From: Flavobacterium sp. | GTDB lineage: Bacteria; Bacteroidota; Bacteroidia; Flavobacteriales; Flavobacteriaceae | Length of the DNA stretch: 64,000 bases | Direction: 5' to 3' | NCBI RefSeq assembly: GCF_004295795.1 | Contig: NZ_SEBR01000004.1 | Location: 62,001 to 126,000, forward strand | Shown: positions 1 through 8,565 of the stretch, in pieces | Layout: every line of letters begins with the position of its first letter | Numbering within the stretch: position 1 is the first letter of the stretch | Position numbers and translations under genes: made by a program | Notes under the pieces: generated by a model | Told to the model about the DNA's origin: nothing | The model's input: only the letters and a program-made list of their open reading frames with translations | Databases searched by the model: none

Positions 1-715
1 CTTCGAGTCCGTGTATCGTATTTTTCTCGTGAAAGCCCGGAATTTTGGACGCCTTTTGGTAAATGTCGTCGAATCCGTCGAACACGAAAAAACTCACGTA
101 AAGTCCCAGCATCAAAAAAAAGCAGAGTTTCAAGGCCGATTCGAGCGCGACTACGGCCACGATTCCTTTTCGTTTCTCGGTCGCATCCACGTAACGCGTT
201 CCATAGAACATCGAAAACAGCGCCAAAACCAAGGCTACGTATGTCGAAGTGTCGAGGAAAATGTTCGGATTTGCGTTTTTTGGCGTCATCACGTAAAATG
301 TCTCCGAAATCGCCTTGAGCTGCAATCCTACATAAGGCAAAATCGCCAGGATCGAGATCAAGGTCACTGCGGCTCCGAGAAACCGGCTGTTGGAATAGCG
401 CAGGGAAATGAAATCGGCGATCGACGAAATCTTGTTCACTCTCGAAATCCGGATGATTTTGCGCAAAATGAACATCCAGGCCGGAAAAGCCACGACCGGC
501 CCGAGATAAGTCGGAATATAGTTCAAACCGCTTTTGGCCGCCGTTCCGATGCTTCCGTAATACGTCCATGCCGTGCAGTAAACCGCAAGAGAAAGCGTAT
601 AAACATAGGGGTTGTTCACCCATTTCGAATTCGCTTTCTTTTCGGCCCATTGCGCTGCGAGAAACAGCAAACCCAAATAAGCGACGAGAATCAGCAGCAG
701 TACAAAACTATTCAT
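1..715 (-). CDS. Sodium:solute symporter family protein, N-terminal part (truncated at window edge; possibly a symporter-sensor kinase)
   Basis: Reverse-strand reading from the ATG at 713-715 gives MNSFVLLLILVAYLGLLFLAAQWAEKKANSKWVNNPYVYTLSLAVYCTAWTYYGSIGTAAKSGLNYIPTYLGP..., typical SSS N-terminus; the + strand ORF 11-727 is its shadow. Confidence 0.75.
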   Translation of the reverse strand, partial: MNSFVLLLILVAYLGLLFLAAQWAEKKANSKWVNNPYVYTLSLAVYCTAWTYYGSIGTAAKSGLNYIPTYLGPVVAFPAWMFILRKIIRISRVNKISSIADFISLRYSNSRFLGAAVTLISILAILPYVGLQLKAISETFYVMTPKNANPNIFLDTSTYVALVLALFSMFYGTRYVDATEKRKGIVAVVALESALKLCFFLMLGLYVSFFVFDGFDDIYQKASKIPGFHEKNTIHGLE

Positions 716-902
716 CGAAACGTTTGAAAATCAACAATGAAGCGATGGCCGAAAAAAGCCAGATCGAGAAAAAATACACGTAAATCACAGGGAATCCGAA
801 AAATGCCCCGGAGGAATTGAAAAGCAACACCAACGGCAGGTTGAAAGCCAAAAGCAGCAGCAGACTTAGCAGTAATAGTTTTTGGATGTGGCGCTTCTTC
901 AT
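708..902 (-). CDS. Small two-helix membrane protein, possible small partner of the SSS symporter
   Basis: 64 aa, hydrophobic; 3' end overlaps the symporter start by 8 bp. Confidence 0.55.
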   Translation of the reverse strand: MKKRHIQKLLLLSLLLLLAFNLPLVLLFNSSGAFFGFPVIYVYFFSIWLFSAIASLLIFKRFDE

Positions 903-1055
903 AATTGATAATTAATAATTATTAATTATTAATTAAAAGTGTAATATCGGATAAAACGATAGTGAACAATCGGCTTCGGAGCGATTGAGCTTTCGAACAC
1001 CAACTATTCACTATCAAGCAATTATTAATTACTAATTATTAATTATTAATTGAAA

Positions 1056-1271
1056 TCATTCCTTGTATTCGTCAGTCAGCGCATAGTAGCCGAAAGTGGC
1101 CAAACCAAAGCAGACGAGTGGCAACAAGATAAAGAAAATAATGATGCCGAAAACCAGGTCGTCCTGTTTTCCCGAAGACAGTTTGCCTCCGAAAATATCG
1201 ATGCAATAATAGGCTGTGGCCGCCGCGAGTAAGATCCAAACGATCCCGAATATTTTTTTGATTGCGTTCAT
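1056..1271 (-). CDS. Small membrane protein
   Basis: Internal Met of ORF 1056-1334: MNAIKKIFGIVWILLAAATAYYCIDIFGGKLSSGKQDDLVFGIIIFFILLPLVCFGLATFGYYALTDEYKE; two predicted TM segments. Confidence 0.55.
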   Translation of the reverse strand: MNAIKKIFGIVWILLAAATAYYCIDIFGGKLSSGKQDDLVFGIIIFFILLPLVCFGLATFGYYALTDEYKE

Positions 1272-1281
1272 GATTTGAATT

Positions 1282-2826
1282 TTAGTCGTGTGACGTATTG
1301 TTTTTTCTGTTGAGATAAATGAGCCCGATGACAAGCGAAACCGACGCGATCACGATCGGATACCACAAACCTTCGAGATAGAATTCAGGGTCGCCGTTGT
1401 CTTTGGCCGTTGTTACGAAATACGTGGAAACCGCGGGTAAAAGTCCGCCGAAAATCCCGTTTCCGATGTGGTAAGGAAGCGACATCGACGTGTATCTGAT
1501 CTTGACCGGGAACATTTCGACGAGGAAAGCCGCGATCGGTCCGTAAACCATCGTCACGAAAACGACCTGTATGAACACGAGAAATACAAGAAACCACTTG
1601 TCGCCACTCGGGATCGTCTTGGTAATCTTGGTGTCGACCTTGTCTTTTCCTTTGTCGTCGACAATTCTTTTTCCGCCTTCGAGATGGAATGTCTTGACTT
1701 CCTCGAAAGTCGTGCCGTCGGTATAAGCTTTCGTGGTCGTGTAGATCGAATCAGATTTCGTAGCGTCGATTTCCTTTACGGATGCAACCAGATTCGTGCT
1801 TCCGGCCACCTCGATTTTCTTGGTCGTATCGGTGGTTTCGTACATCGATTTGTAGATCGGACGGTACAGGACGACAGCCAGGAACATTCCGCCAAGGATG
1901 ATGACCTTGCGCCCGATCTTGTCCGAAAGCCATCCGAAAATCACGAAAAACGGCGTGGCGAGCAACAGCGAAATTCCCAACAGCGAATCCACTTGCGTCG
2001 AATCGATTCCCTGGACGGTTTTCATGAAATTCATCGCATAAAATTGGCCCGTGTACCAAACGACGCCTTGTCCCATCGTGGCTCCGAAAAGCGCCAGCAG
2101 CACGAATTTGAGGTTGTATTTGTTCCCGAAACTTTCCTTGAGCGGATTCGTCGATGTTTTTCCCTCGGCTTTTGCTTTGGCGAAAATCGGCGATTCGTGC
2201 ATGTTCTTGCGGATGATGTACGAGACGAAAACCATGAAGATCGAGATCCAGAACGGCACTCTCCAACCCCATTCGTCGAATTCCTCTTTTGACAGGATGG
2301 CTTTCGTGGCCAGGATGACGATAAGCGAAACGAAAAGTCCTACCGTCGCGGTGGTTTGTATCCAGGATGTCCAATAGCCTTTTTGGTTGGCCGGAGCGTG
2401 TTCGGCCACATAAGTCGCCGCGCCTCCGTATTCACCTCCTAGCGCCAAACCTTGCAGCAGGCGCAGCACGAGAACCAGCAATGGCGCCAGGAATCCGATG
2501 GTTTCGTAACCCGGGATACATCCGATAAGGAAAGTCGCCCCGCCCATGAGCAAAAGCGTGACCATGAAGGTGTATTTGCGTCCGATCAAATCGCCAAGAC
2601 GCCCGAAGAACAAAGCTCCGAAAGGCCTTACCACAAATCCTGCGGCAAAAGTCGCAAGCGTCGAGAGAAAAGCCGCCGTCGGGTTGTCCGAAGGGAAAAA
2701 TTTGGTCGAAATGACCACGGCAAGACTTCCGAAAATATAGAAATCGTACCATTCGATAAGCGTTCCCACCGATGAGGCGGTAATGACTTTCCAAATTCCT
2801 TTGGTTGAAGTAGCACTCATATTCAA
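1282..2826 (-). CDS. MFS transporter, metabolite:H+ symporter (MHS)-like
   Basis: 514 aa; GTLIEWYDFYIFG, RPFGALFFGRLGDLIGRKYTF and LGGEYGGAATYVAEHAP motifs of MHS transporters. Confidence 0.9.
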   Translation of the reverse strand: MNMSATSTKGIWKVITASSVGTLIEWYDFYIFGSLAVVISTKFFPSDNPTAAFLSTLATFAAGFVVRPFGALFFGRLGDLIGRKYTFMVTLLLMGGATFLIGCIPGYETIGFLAPLLVLVLRLLQGLALGGEYGGAATYVAEHAPANQKGYWTSWIQTTATVGLFVSLIVILATKAILSKEEFDEWGWRVPFWISIFMVFVSYIIRKNMHESPIFAKAKAEGKTSTNPLKESFGNKYNLKFVLLALFGATMGQGVVWYTGQFYAMNFMKTVQGIDSTQVDSLLGISLLLATPFFVIFGWLSDKIGRKVIILGGMFLAVVLYRPIYKSMYETTDTTKKIEVAGSTNLVASVKEIDATKSDSIYTTTKAYTDGTTFEEVKTFHLEGGKRIVDDKGKDKVDTKITKTIPSGDKWFLVFLVFIQVVFVTMVYGPIAAFLVEMFPVKIRYTSMSLPYHIGNGIFGGLLPAVSTYFVTTAKDNGDPEFYLEGLWYPIVIASVSLVIGLIYLNRKNNTSHD

Positions 2827-2871
2827 TTATTAATTGTTAATTATTAATTATTAATTCGATTGGGAAAGGTA

Positions 2872-4245
2872 TTAAAGATATATCTGCAATTGTACAACAA
2901 AATCGCCTTTCAACTGACTGTCGTTCAAAGAACTGTAAACCGGGCGCGCCGAATACTGGGTCGTGATCTTGGCGTGGTGGCCGTCTATGAAAAAGTTCGC
3001 GCCCACGTCATATTGGTTGCTGGCTTTCTCAAGCGCTTCGAAATTTTTGTGCGTGTAGGCCGCAAACGGTTGGATTCTCACTTTCGGTTTTTCATTTTTG
3101 TTTGGAAGCAGGAATCCCGCCTGGGCGTAAAGGATGTTTCCGGTTCCGATCATCGGTTGCAGATTTCCCGGACCGGTGATGTTCGTTCCCGTAAATGTCG
3201 GATCGAGCGAACCCACGTTCATGATCCCGATGTTTCTCAGATAATTCGGCCCAAAGTCGTAGCTGAAAAATCCGCCGTAAGCCGTGATTGCCATCTTGTT
3301 CTCCTTTTTTCCGACAGGCAGATCGAGAAAAACATCTCCGGCAAACAACTTGATGTCGTGTTTGCGCAAGTCGCTGTTCACCGATGTTCTTGTTCCGTCC
3401 GGCGCTGTGTAAAATCCCGCTCCGAGGTTGAAGACTTTTTTGGTTCCCAGATACGATCCCACTTTGTAAGGAAGTAAATTCGATTCGATATCGAAAAACT
3501 GCCATTCTAGATAGCCGGCTTTGGACCATTTCGTGTTTCCGTTGTTGTCGACGGCGACCGCCGCGCCTTCCGAAGTTACGTTTGTCGGGGCGAGATTCGT
3601 GGCATAAGGCTTATTGTAGCTCAAACGGTATTCGAGACGCCCGAATTTCCCTTTCGCGAAAAGTCCCATCTGACGCGCAAATTGGTCGGAATTGTCGATT
3701 AACGGCCAAGAGAAAATAGGCGAATCGATTGTCAGGAAGTTGAGTGTGGATGCCATCGTCATACGCGACAAACCCATGTAGTAGTGCAATCCGCCTCCGA
3801 GCGTAAGGCTGAAATCCTTGGCTTCGCCGGGCAAGATCACCGCATATTCGTTCCAGGCGTCGTGAAAGAAAAGACCCGGTTTCTTGCCTTGTCCGTAGCC
3901 GCCGGTTCCGGTTGTTCCGGCCGCGCCGCCGTTGGTAAAAGTCTGGTTGTTTATCCCGATGTGCGTCAGGATCATGTAGCGTTTCGACAATTGGGCGTGA
4001 AGCAAAAGCCTGAGCCGTCGGTTTCCGATGTCTTCGCTCGTCGAAGCGCCTTCGCCGTTGATGTTCGTTCCGGGATTCATTTCGGTCGACCTGAGCCAGA
4101 CTTGGTTCCAGGCAAGCACGCGAAGATATTTTGACCCGTCTTCGTTCAGGTTGAACTTAAGTCCGCTTCCGTAATCTGGCGAACCTTGCGAATAGGCCGT
4201 CAGTCCAAGCGAAAACAGCAGCAATGTGGCAATGCGTTTTTTCAT
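2872..4245 (-). CDS. Outer-membrane porin-like protein
   Basis: 457 aa with signal peptide, beta-rich pattern, C-terminal aromatic residues typical of OMPs. Confidence 0.65.
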   Translation of the reverse strand: MKKRIATLLLFSLGLTAYSQGSPDYGSGLKFNLNEDGSKYLRVLAWNQVWLRSTEMNPGTNINGEGASTSEDIGNRRLRLLLHAQLSKRYMILTHIGINNQTFTNGGAAGTTGTGGYGQGKKPGLFFHDAWNEYAVILPGEAKDFSLTLGGGLHYYMGLSRMTMASTLNFLTIDSPIFSWPLIDNSDQFARQMGLFAKGKFGRLEYRLSYNKPYATNLAPTNVTSEGAAVAVDNNGNTKWSKAGYLEWQFFDIESNLLPYKVGSYLGTKKVFNLGAGFYTAPDGTRTSVNSDLRKHDIKLFAGDVFLDLPVGKKENKMAITAYGGFFSYDFGPNYLRNIGIMNVGSLDPTFTGTNITGPGNLQPMIGTGNILYAQAGFLLPNKNEKPKVRIQPFAAYTHKNFEALEKASNQYDVGANFFIDGHHAKITTQYSARPVYSSLNDSQLKGDFVVQLQIYL

Positions 4246-4351
4246 AAGAACAGAATTTTTAGATGGTTTGGTTGGATGATCTTACCGCCAAATTCTGTTT
4301 TTGTGCTTCAGAAAAAAATTGTGCTATATCTTTTTGTAAACCTTATATAGT

Positions 4352-4771
4352 TCAGTCCTTGAACCGCTCCCATTTTATGAGCATGAACTTGTCGCCAAGT
4401 TCCGTGATGATCATGCCTGCGCCCGAAAGATGCGATTTGTCCTTGAGGAATTCGATGAGTTCGGAATGGTTGTAGATCTTGTAAGTAGGATGATAATCGG
4501 AATGCGATGGCTTCTTGACCTTGAATTCTTTGACCCAATTGCTTACCGTCACGTGAGAAACACCGATAATCCTTTCTATCTCGCGGTAACTGATGCCTTC
4601 GAGATACAATTGCAAAGCTTTGGTGACGTAGTAGTTGTCGATCTTTTTCCCAAGCTTGTTCACGGTGAAATAATACTTGCACTTTTTGCACAAATACCGC
4701 TGTCTGTCGTTGATCACACCGCTTTTTACGACTTGCTCGTTCTGGCATTTGGGGCAGGCGAAAGCGTCCAT
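4352..4771 (-). CDS. Stand-alone IS1/InsA-type N-terminal zinc-ribbon + HTH protein (putative regulator)
   Basis: MDAFACPKCQNEQVVKSGVINDRQRYLCKKCKYYF (CxxC...CxxC) followed by HTH YREIERIIGVSHVTVSNWVKEF; no transposase catalytic domain follows. Confidence 0.7.
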   Translation of the reverse strand: MDAFACPKCQNEQVVKSGVINDRQRYLCKKCKYYFTVNKLGKKIDNYYVTKALQLYLEGISYREIERIIGVSHVTVSNWVKEFKVKKPSHSDYHPTYKIYNHSELIEFLKDKSHLSGAGMIITELGDKFMLIKWERFKD

Positions 4772-4909
4772 ATATATAAATTTTGCATAAATATAGCAAA
4801 TTAGCAAAAATGAAAAAATCGATTGTGTAAAAAAGTTGCTGTTATTTAACCGGATATAAAATTTTACGTCAGATTTTTTGCCGTTTGGATAAAATTTATA
4901 ACAAAGTAA

Positions 4910-4926
4910 CGGACGATAGGCGTCCG
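4910..4926. promoter_or_regulatory. Perfect interrupted palindrome CGGACG-ATAGG-CGTCCG, candidate operator
   Basis: 6-bp arms, 5-bp spacer, in the divergent intergenic region between the InsA-like gene and the aromatic operon. Confidence 0.4.
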
Positions 4927-4989
4927 AAATTCCTCCGCCAAATATACATCGCAAGCCAAAAATCCTTTAATTTGTGAAAACGACACACC

Positions 4990-5595
4990 ATGCAATTTGA
5001 CCCGGAGACGCTCGAGCATTCGGCCGTTTACAAACTATTGACCGGAGCCGTGATCCCGCGCCCGATCGGATGGATTTCCACCACAAGCCCAGAAGGAATA
5101 AACAACCTCGCCCCTTTCTCGTTTTTCAATGTCGTCGGCGAAGATCCGCCTCATATCATGTTTTCTACCGGAAGAACTGGCGATCGCAACAAAGACACTT
5201 TGAACAACGTTTTGGCGACGAAACAGTTCGTGGTCAATATGGTAACCGAGGCGACCGTCGAGAAAATGAACCTCACGGCGTCTTTGGTGCCGCACGACAT
5301 AGACGAATTCGACCTCGCCGGACTGACGGCACTTCCTTCGGCTTTGGTCAAACCGCCAAGAGTCGGCGAAAGCCCGATTCATTTCGAATGCGAACTCGCG
5401 CATCATTTCGAACTTGAAAACCACAAATATGGAGGCGCGGTAATGGTCGTCGGCCGTGTCGTGATGATGCATTTCGACGACGACGTCCTGTTGGACAATT
5501 ATAAAGTCAATTTGGAAACTTACCAGCCAATAGCAAGACTTGCGGGCGCGAACTATGCCAAACTTGGCGAAATCTTTACCGTAAAACGACCATGA
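4990..5595 (+). CDS. Flavin reductase family protein
   Basis: 201 aa; RPIGWISTTSPEGINNLAPFSFFNVVGEDPPHIMFS motif of the flavin reductase/flavoredoxin family. Confidence 0.85.
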   Translation: MQFDPETLEHSAVYKLLTGAVIPRPIGWISTTSPEGINNLAPFSFFNVVGEDPPHIMFSTGRTGDRNKDTLNNVLATKQFVVNMVTEATVEKMNLTASLVPHDIDEFDLAGLTALPSALVKPPRVGESPIHFECELAHHFELENHKYGGAVMVVGRVVMMHFDDDVLLDNYKVNLETYQPIARLAGANYAKLGEIFTVKRP

Positions 5596-7898
5596 AAATT
5601 TCCGTAATCGGCGGCGGCCCGGGCGGCCTGTATTTCTCGATCCTTTTAAAGAAGGCGCTTCCAGAGACGCAAATCGACATTTACGAACGCAATAAGGCGG
5701 ACGATGCTTTCGGCTTCGGAGTCGTTTTTTCAGACGAAACGCTGAGCGAATTCCTTTCGCGCGATCCAAAATCATACGACCTGATACGAAACAGTTTCGC
5801 GTACTGGGACGAACTCGACGTGGCCAGAGACGGGGAAATCGCGAGAATCACGGGAAACGGATTTTGCGGCTGTTCGCGAAAAACCTTGCTCCAACTTTTG
5901 CAGCAAAGATGTCGTGAAGAAGGCGTGAACTTGCATTTCGAGGCCAATGTATCCGATTTGTCGCAATTTTCAGATTCGGATTATATCGTCGCCTCAGACG
6001 GAATCAACAGCCAAATCCGCGAGAAATTCGCTTCGGAATTCGGAACCAAGATCAAGTTACAGCGCAACAAATTCGTGTGGCTCGGCTCGACCAAACCGCT
6101 CGACGCATTCACGTATTTTTTCCGCACGACGACTTTCGGCACATTCGTCGCCCACACTTACCAATACGAACAGGGAAAAAGCACCTGGATTTTCGAGTGC
6201 ACGCCCGAAACGTGGGAAAAAGCAGGTTTTGCGACCGAAAACGAATCGGACACGATTTCCAGATTGACTGAAATTTTCGCTGAAGAACTAGACGGCCACG
6301 AGCTGATCTCGAACCGTTCGCACTGGCGCCAATTCCCGACGATCTCCAACGAGAAATGGCATCACGACAACATCGTTTTGTTAGGTGACGCGAAAGCGAC
6401 CGCGCACTATTCCATCGGTTCGGGTACGAAACTCGCCATGGAATGCGCCATCGGTCTGGCCGATTCCATCATCAAATTCAGGTCTGACAAACCAAAAGCG
6501 TTCGAGCATTACGAACTTTTGAGGAGAAACCGAGTCGGGCAAATCCAGCACGCGGCCGGCGTTTCCCTCGATTGGTTCGAAAATATGGACCGACACGTGC
6601 AGCACGATTTTTACCAGTTCGCTTTCGGTGTGATGACGCGCGCCAAAAAAGTGACTTTCGAGAATCTGCAATTGCGCGATCCGTCGTTTACGCAAAAGGT
6701 TTTGACCGAATTCAATTGTGCGATCGGCAATTTCAAGGTCAACGTTCCCGCGGCTTTCACGAGGTTCGATTTGCGTGGGATGCGACTCAGGAATCGAATC
6801 GTGATGGCGGCAATGAGTCAATATTCAGCAGAAAACGGCCTGGTTTCCGATTGGCATCTGGTACATTACGGTGCTCGCGCTACCGGAGGCGTCGGATTGA
6901 TAATCGCTGAAATTACAGCTGTTTCGGAAGAAGGTAGAATCACTTTAGGTGACGCCGGAATTTACAATGAAGAACAGACAGTTGCGTGGAAAAAAGTGGT
7001 TGACTTCGTGCATCGGAATTCCAAATCGAAAATAGGAATACAACTCGGTCACGGCGGACGGAAAGGTTCTTGCCAGTTGCCGCAAAACGGACAATACACT
7101 TTGCCGCTCGAGAAAAACGGTTGGGAAATCATCTCGGCCTCGCCTATTCCGTTCAGCGATAAAATGCCGACGCCAAGAGAAATGACGCTTTCGGACATGC
7201 ACAAAGTCACGGCAGAATTCGTCAATGCCACCATAAACGCAGACGCCGCAGGTTTTGACATGATAGAATTCCAGGCACACCACGGATTTTTGATCGCTTC
7301 GTTTTTGTCGCCTCTGACCAATATCCGAGAGGACGAATTTGGCGGAAGCATTGAAAACAGGCTGCGTTTCCCGATTCAGGTTTTTACGGCCATGCGCGAG
7401 GTTTTCAACCAAGACAAACCGATGTCTGTGCGCATAACGGCAAGCGATTGGGCTGAAAATGGCATTACGGACGATGAAGTTTTGGCAATCGCTCGGGCTT
7501 TCAAGGCCGCCGGCGCAGACATCATCGACGTTTCATCGGGAAATACCGTTCCGCACCAAAAACCCGAAGTTGGCAGAATGTGGATGACGCCTTTTTCGGA
7601 TGCGATCCGCAACAGCGTTCACATCCCGACGATTACTGTCGGACAAGTCCAGGATGTCGACCAGATAAATACGATTTTGCTGAACGGACGCGCCGATTTG
7701 GTAGCGCTCGGAAAACCGCTTTTGCTCGATCCGAATTTTGTTCGCAACGCACAGGCTTACGAGCAATTCCAACCAGACGATATCCCGAACCAATACATTC
7801 AGGCCGCGAGTTCGCTTTTCAGTTTTAAAAAATCCGAGCGGCGCGAAAAAGAAGGCATGAAAAAGGCTTTGAAACCCGATTCGCACAAACGCAAATAA
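5592..7898 (+). CDS. Fused FAD-dependent monooxygenase + NADH:flavin oxidoreductase (OYE); salicylyl-CoA 5-hydroxylase / 2-aminobenzoyl-CoA monooxygenase-reductase type
   Basis: 768 aa; N-term GGGPGGLYFSILLKK FAD motif and GDAKATAHYSIGSGTKLAME; C-term OYE domain RLRNRIVMAAMSQYSAENGLVSDWHLVHYGARATGGVGLIIAE. Confidence 0.85.
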   Translation: MKISVIGGGPGGLYFSILLKKALPETQIDIYERNKADDAFGFGVVFSDETLSEFLSRDPKSYDLIRNSFAYWDELDVARDGEIARITGNGFCGCSRKTLLQLLQQRCREEGVNLHFEANVSDLSQFSDSDYIVASDGINSQIREKFASEFGTKIKLQRNKFVWLGSTKPLDAFTYFFRTTTFGTFVAHTYQYEQGKSTWIFECTPETWEKAGFATENESDTISRLTEIFAEELDGHELISNRSHWRQFPTISNEKWHHDNIVLLGDAKATAHYSIGSGTKLAMECAIGLADSIIKFRSDKPKAFEHYELLRRNRVGQIQHAAGVSLDWFENMDRHVQHDFYQFAFGVMTRAKKVTFENLQLRDPSFTQKVLTEFNCAIGNFKVNVPAAFTRFDLRGMRLRNRIVMAAMSQYSAENGLVSDWHLVHYGARATGGVGLIIAEITAVSEEGRITLGDAGIYNEEQTVAWKKVVDFVHRNSKSKIGIQLGHGGRKGSCQLPQNGQYTLPLEKNGWEIISASPIPFSDKMPTPREMTLSDMHKVTAEFVNATINADAAGFDMIEFQAHHGFLIASFLSPLTNIREDEFGGSIENRLRFPIQVFTAMREVFNQDKPMSVRITASDWAENGITDDEVLAIARAFKAAGADIIDVSSGNTVPHQKPEVGRMWMTPFSDAIRNSVHIPTITVGQVQDVDQINTILLNGRADLVALGKPLLLDPNFVRNAQAYEQFQPDDIPNQYIQAASSLFSFKKSERREKEGMKKALKPDSHKRK

Positions 7899-7946
7899 GT
7901 TCAGGCCGCGAATTGATTTGTAACCTTTGGTTTTCGAGATTTTTTT

Positions 7947-8475
7947 AACCGCGAATTCACGAATTTCATCTGACAACCGCACATAAATTCGCGAATTAGC
8001 GGTTAAAATAAAAAGGTAATGCGTTTTGATTCGTGAATTGCTTGCGTCAGTTCGCGTTGCTCGGGTCGTAACTGAAAAGAAATTTCAATCGATTTAGAGA
8101 CGCCAAAGCACAAGAGCAAATGCGGAAGTCTGAAGTTCAAAATCGATCAACCGCGAATTCGCGAATTTCATCTGACAACCGCACATAAATTCGCGAATTC
8201 GCGGTTAAAATAAAAAGGTAATGCGTCTTGATTCGTGAATTGCTTGCGTCAGTTCGCGTTGCTCGGGTCGTAACTGAAAATAAATTTCAATCGATTTAGA
8301 GACACCAACGCACAAGAGCAAATGCGGAAGTCTGAGGTTCAAAATTGATCAACCGCGAATTCGCGAATTTCATCTGACAACCGCATCTAAATTCGCGAAT
8401 TCGCGGTTAAAATAAAAAGGTAATGCGTCTTGATTCGTGAATTGCTTGCGTCAGTTCGCGTTGCTCGGGTCGTGG
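7947..8475. repeat. 202-bp tandem direct repeat (about 2.6 copies), each with an inverted repeat
   Basis: accgcgaattc repeat boundary at 7948, 8150 and 8352 (period 202); AACCGCGAATTCGCGAATTT ... AAATTCGCGAATTCGCGGTT arms. Confidence 0.9.
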
Positions 8476-8565
8476 CTCAAAAAACAAATATCAAAAATGT
8501 GGATAGCGGCGAAAATCAACAAAATCCGCGTTCCAAAAAACTGAAAATCCGAAAATAAAAAAGAG

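Noticed and set aside
11-727. Plus-strand ORF of 238 aa at the window start
   Set aside because: Antisense shadow of the recognisable sodium:solute symporter on the minus strand.
4352-4954. Complete IS1-family insertion sequence
   Set aside because: Only the InsA-like zinc-ribbon/HTH part is present; no InsB-like ORF, terminal inverted repeats or target duplications visible. The upstream extension to 4954 lacks family similarity.
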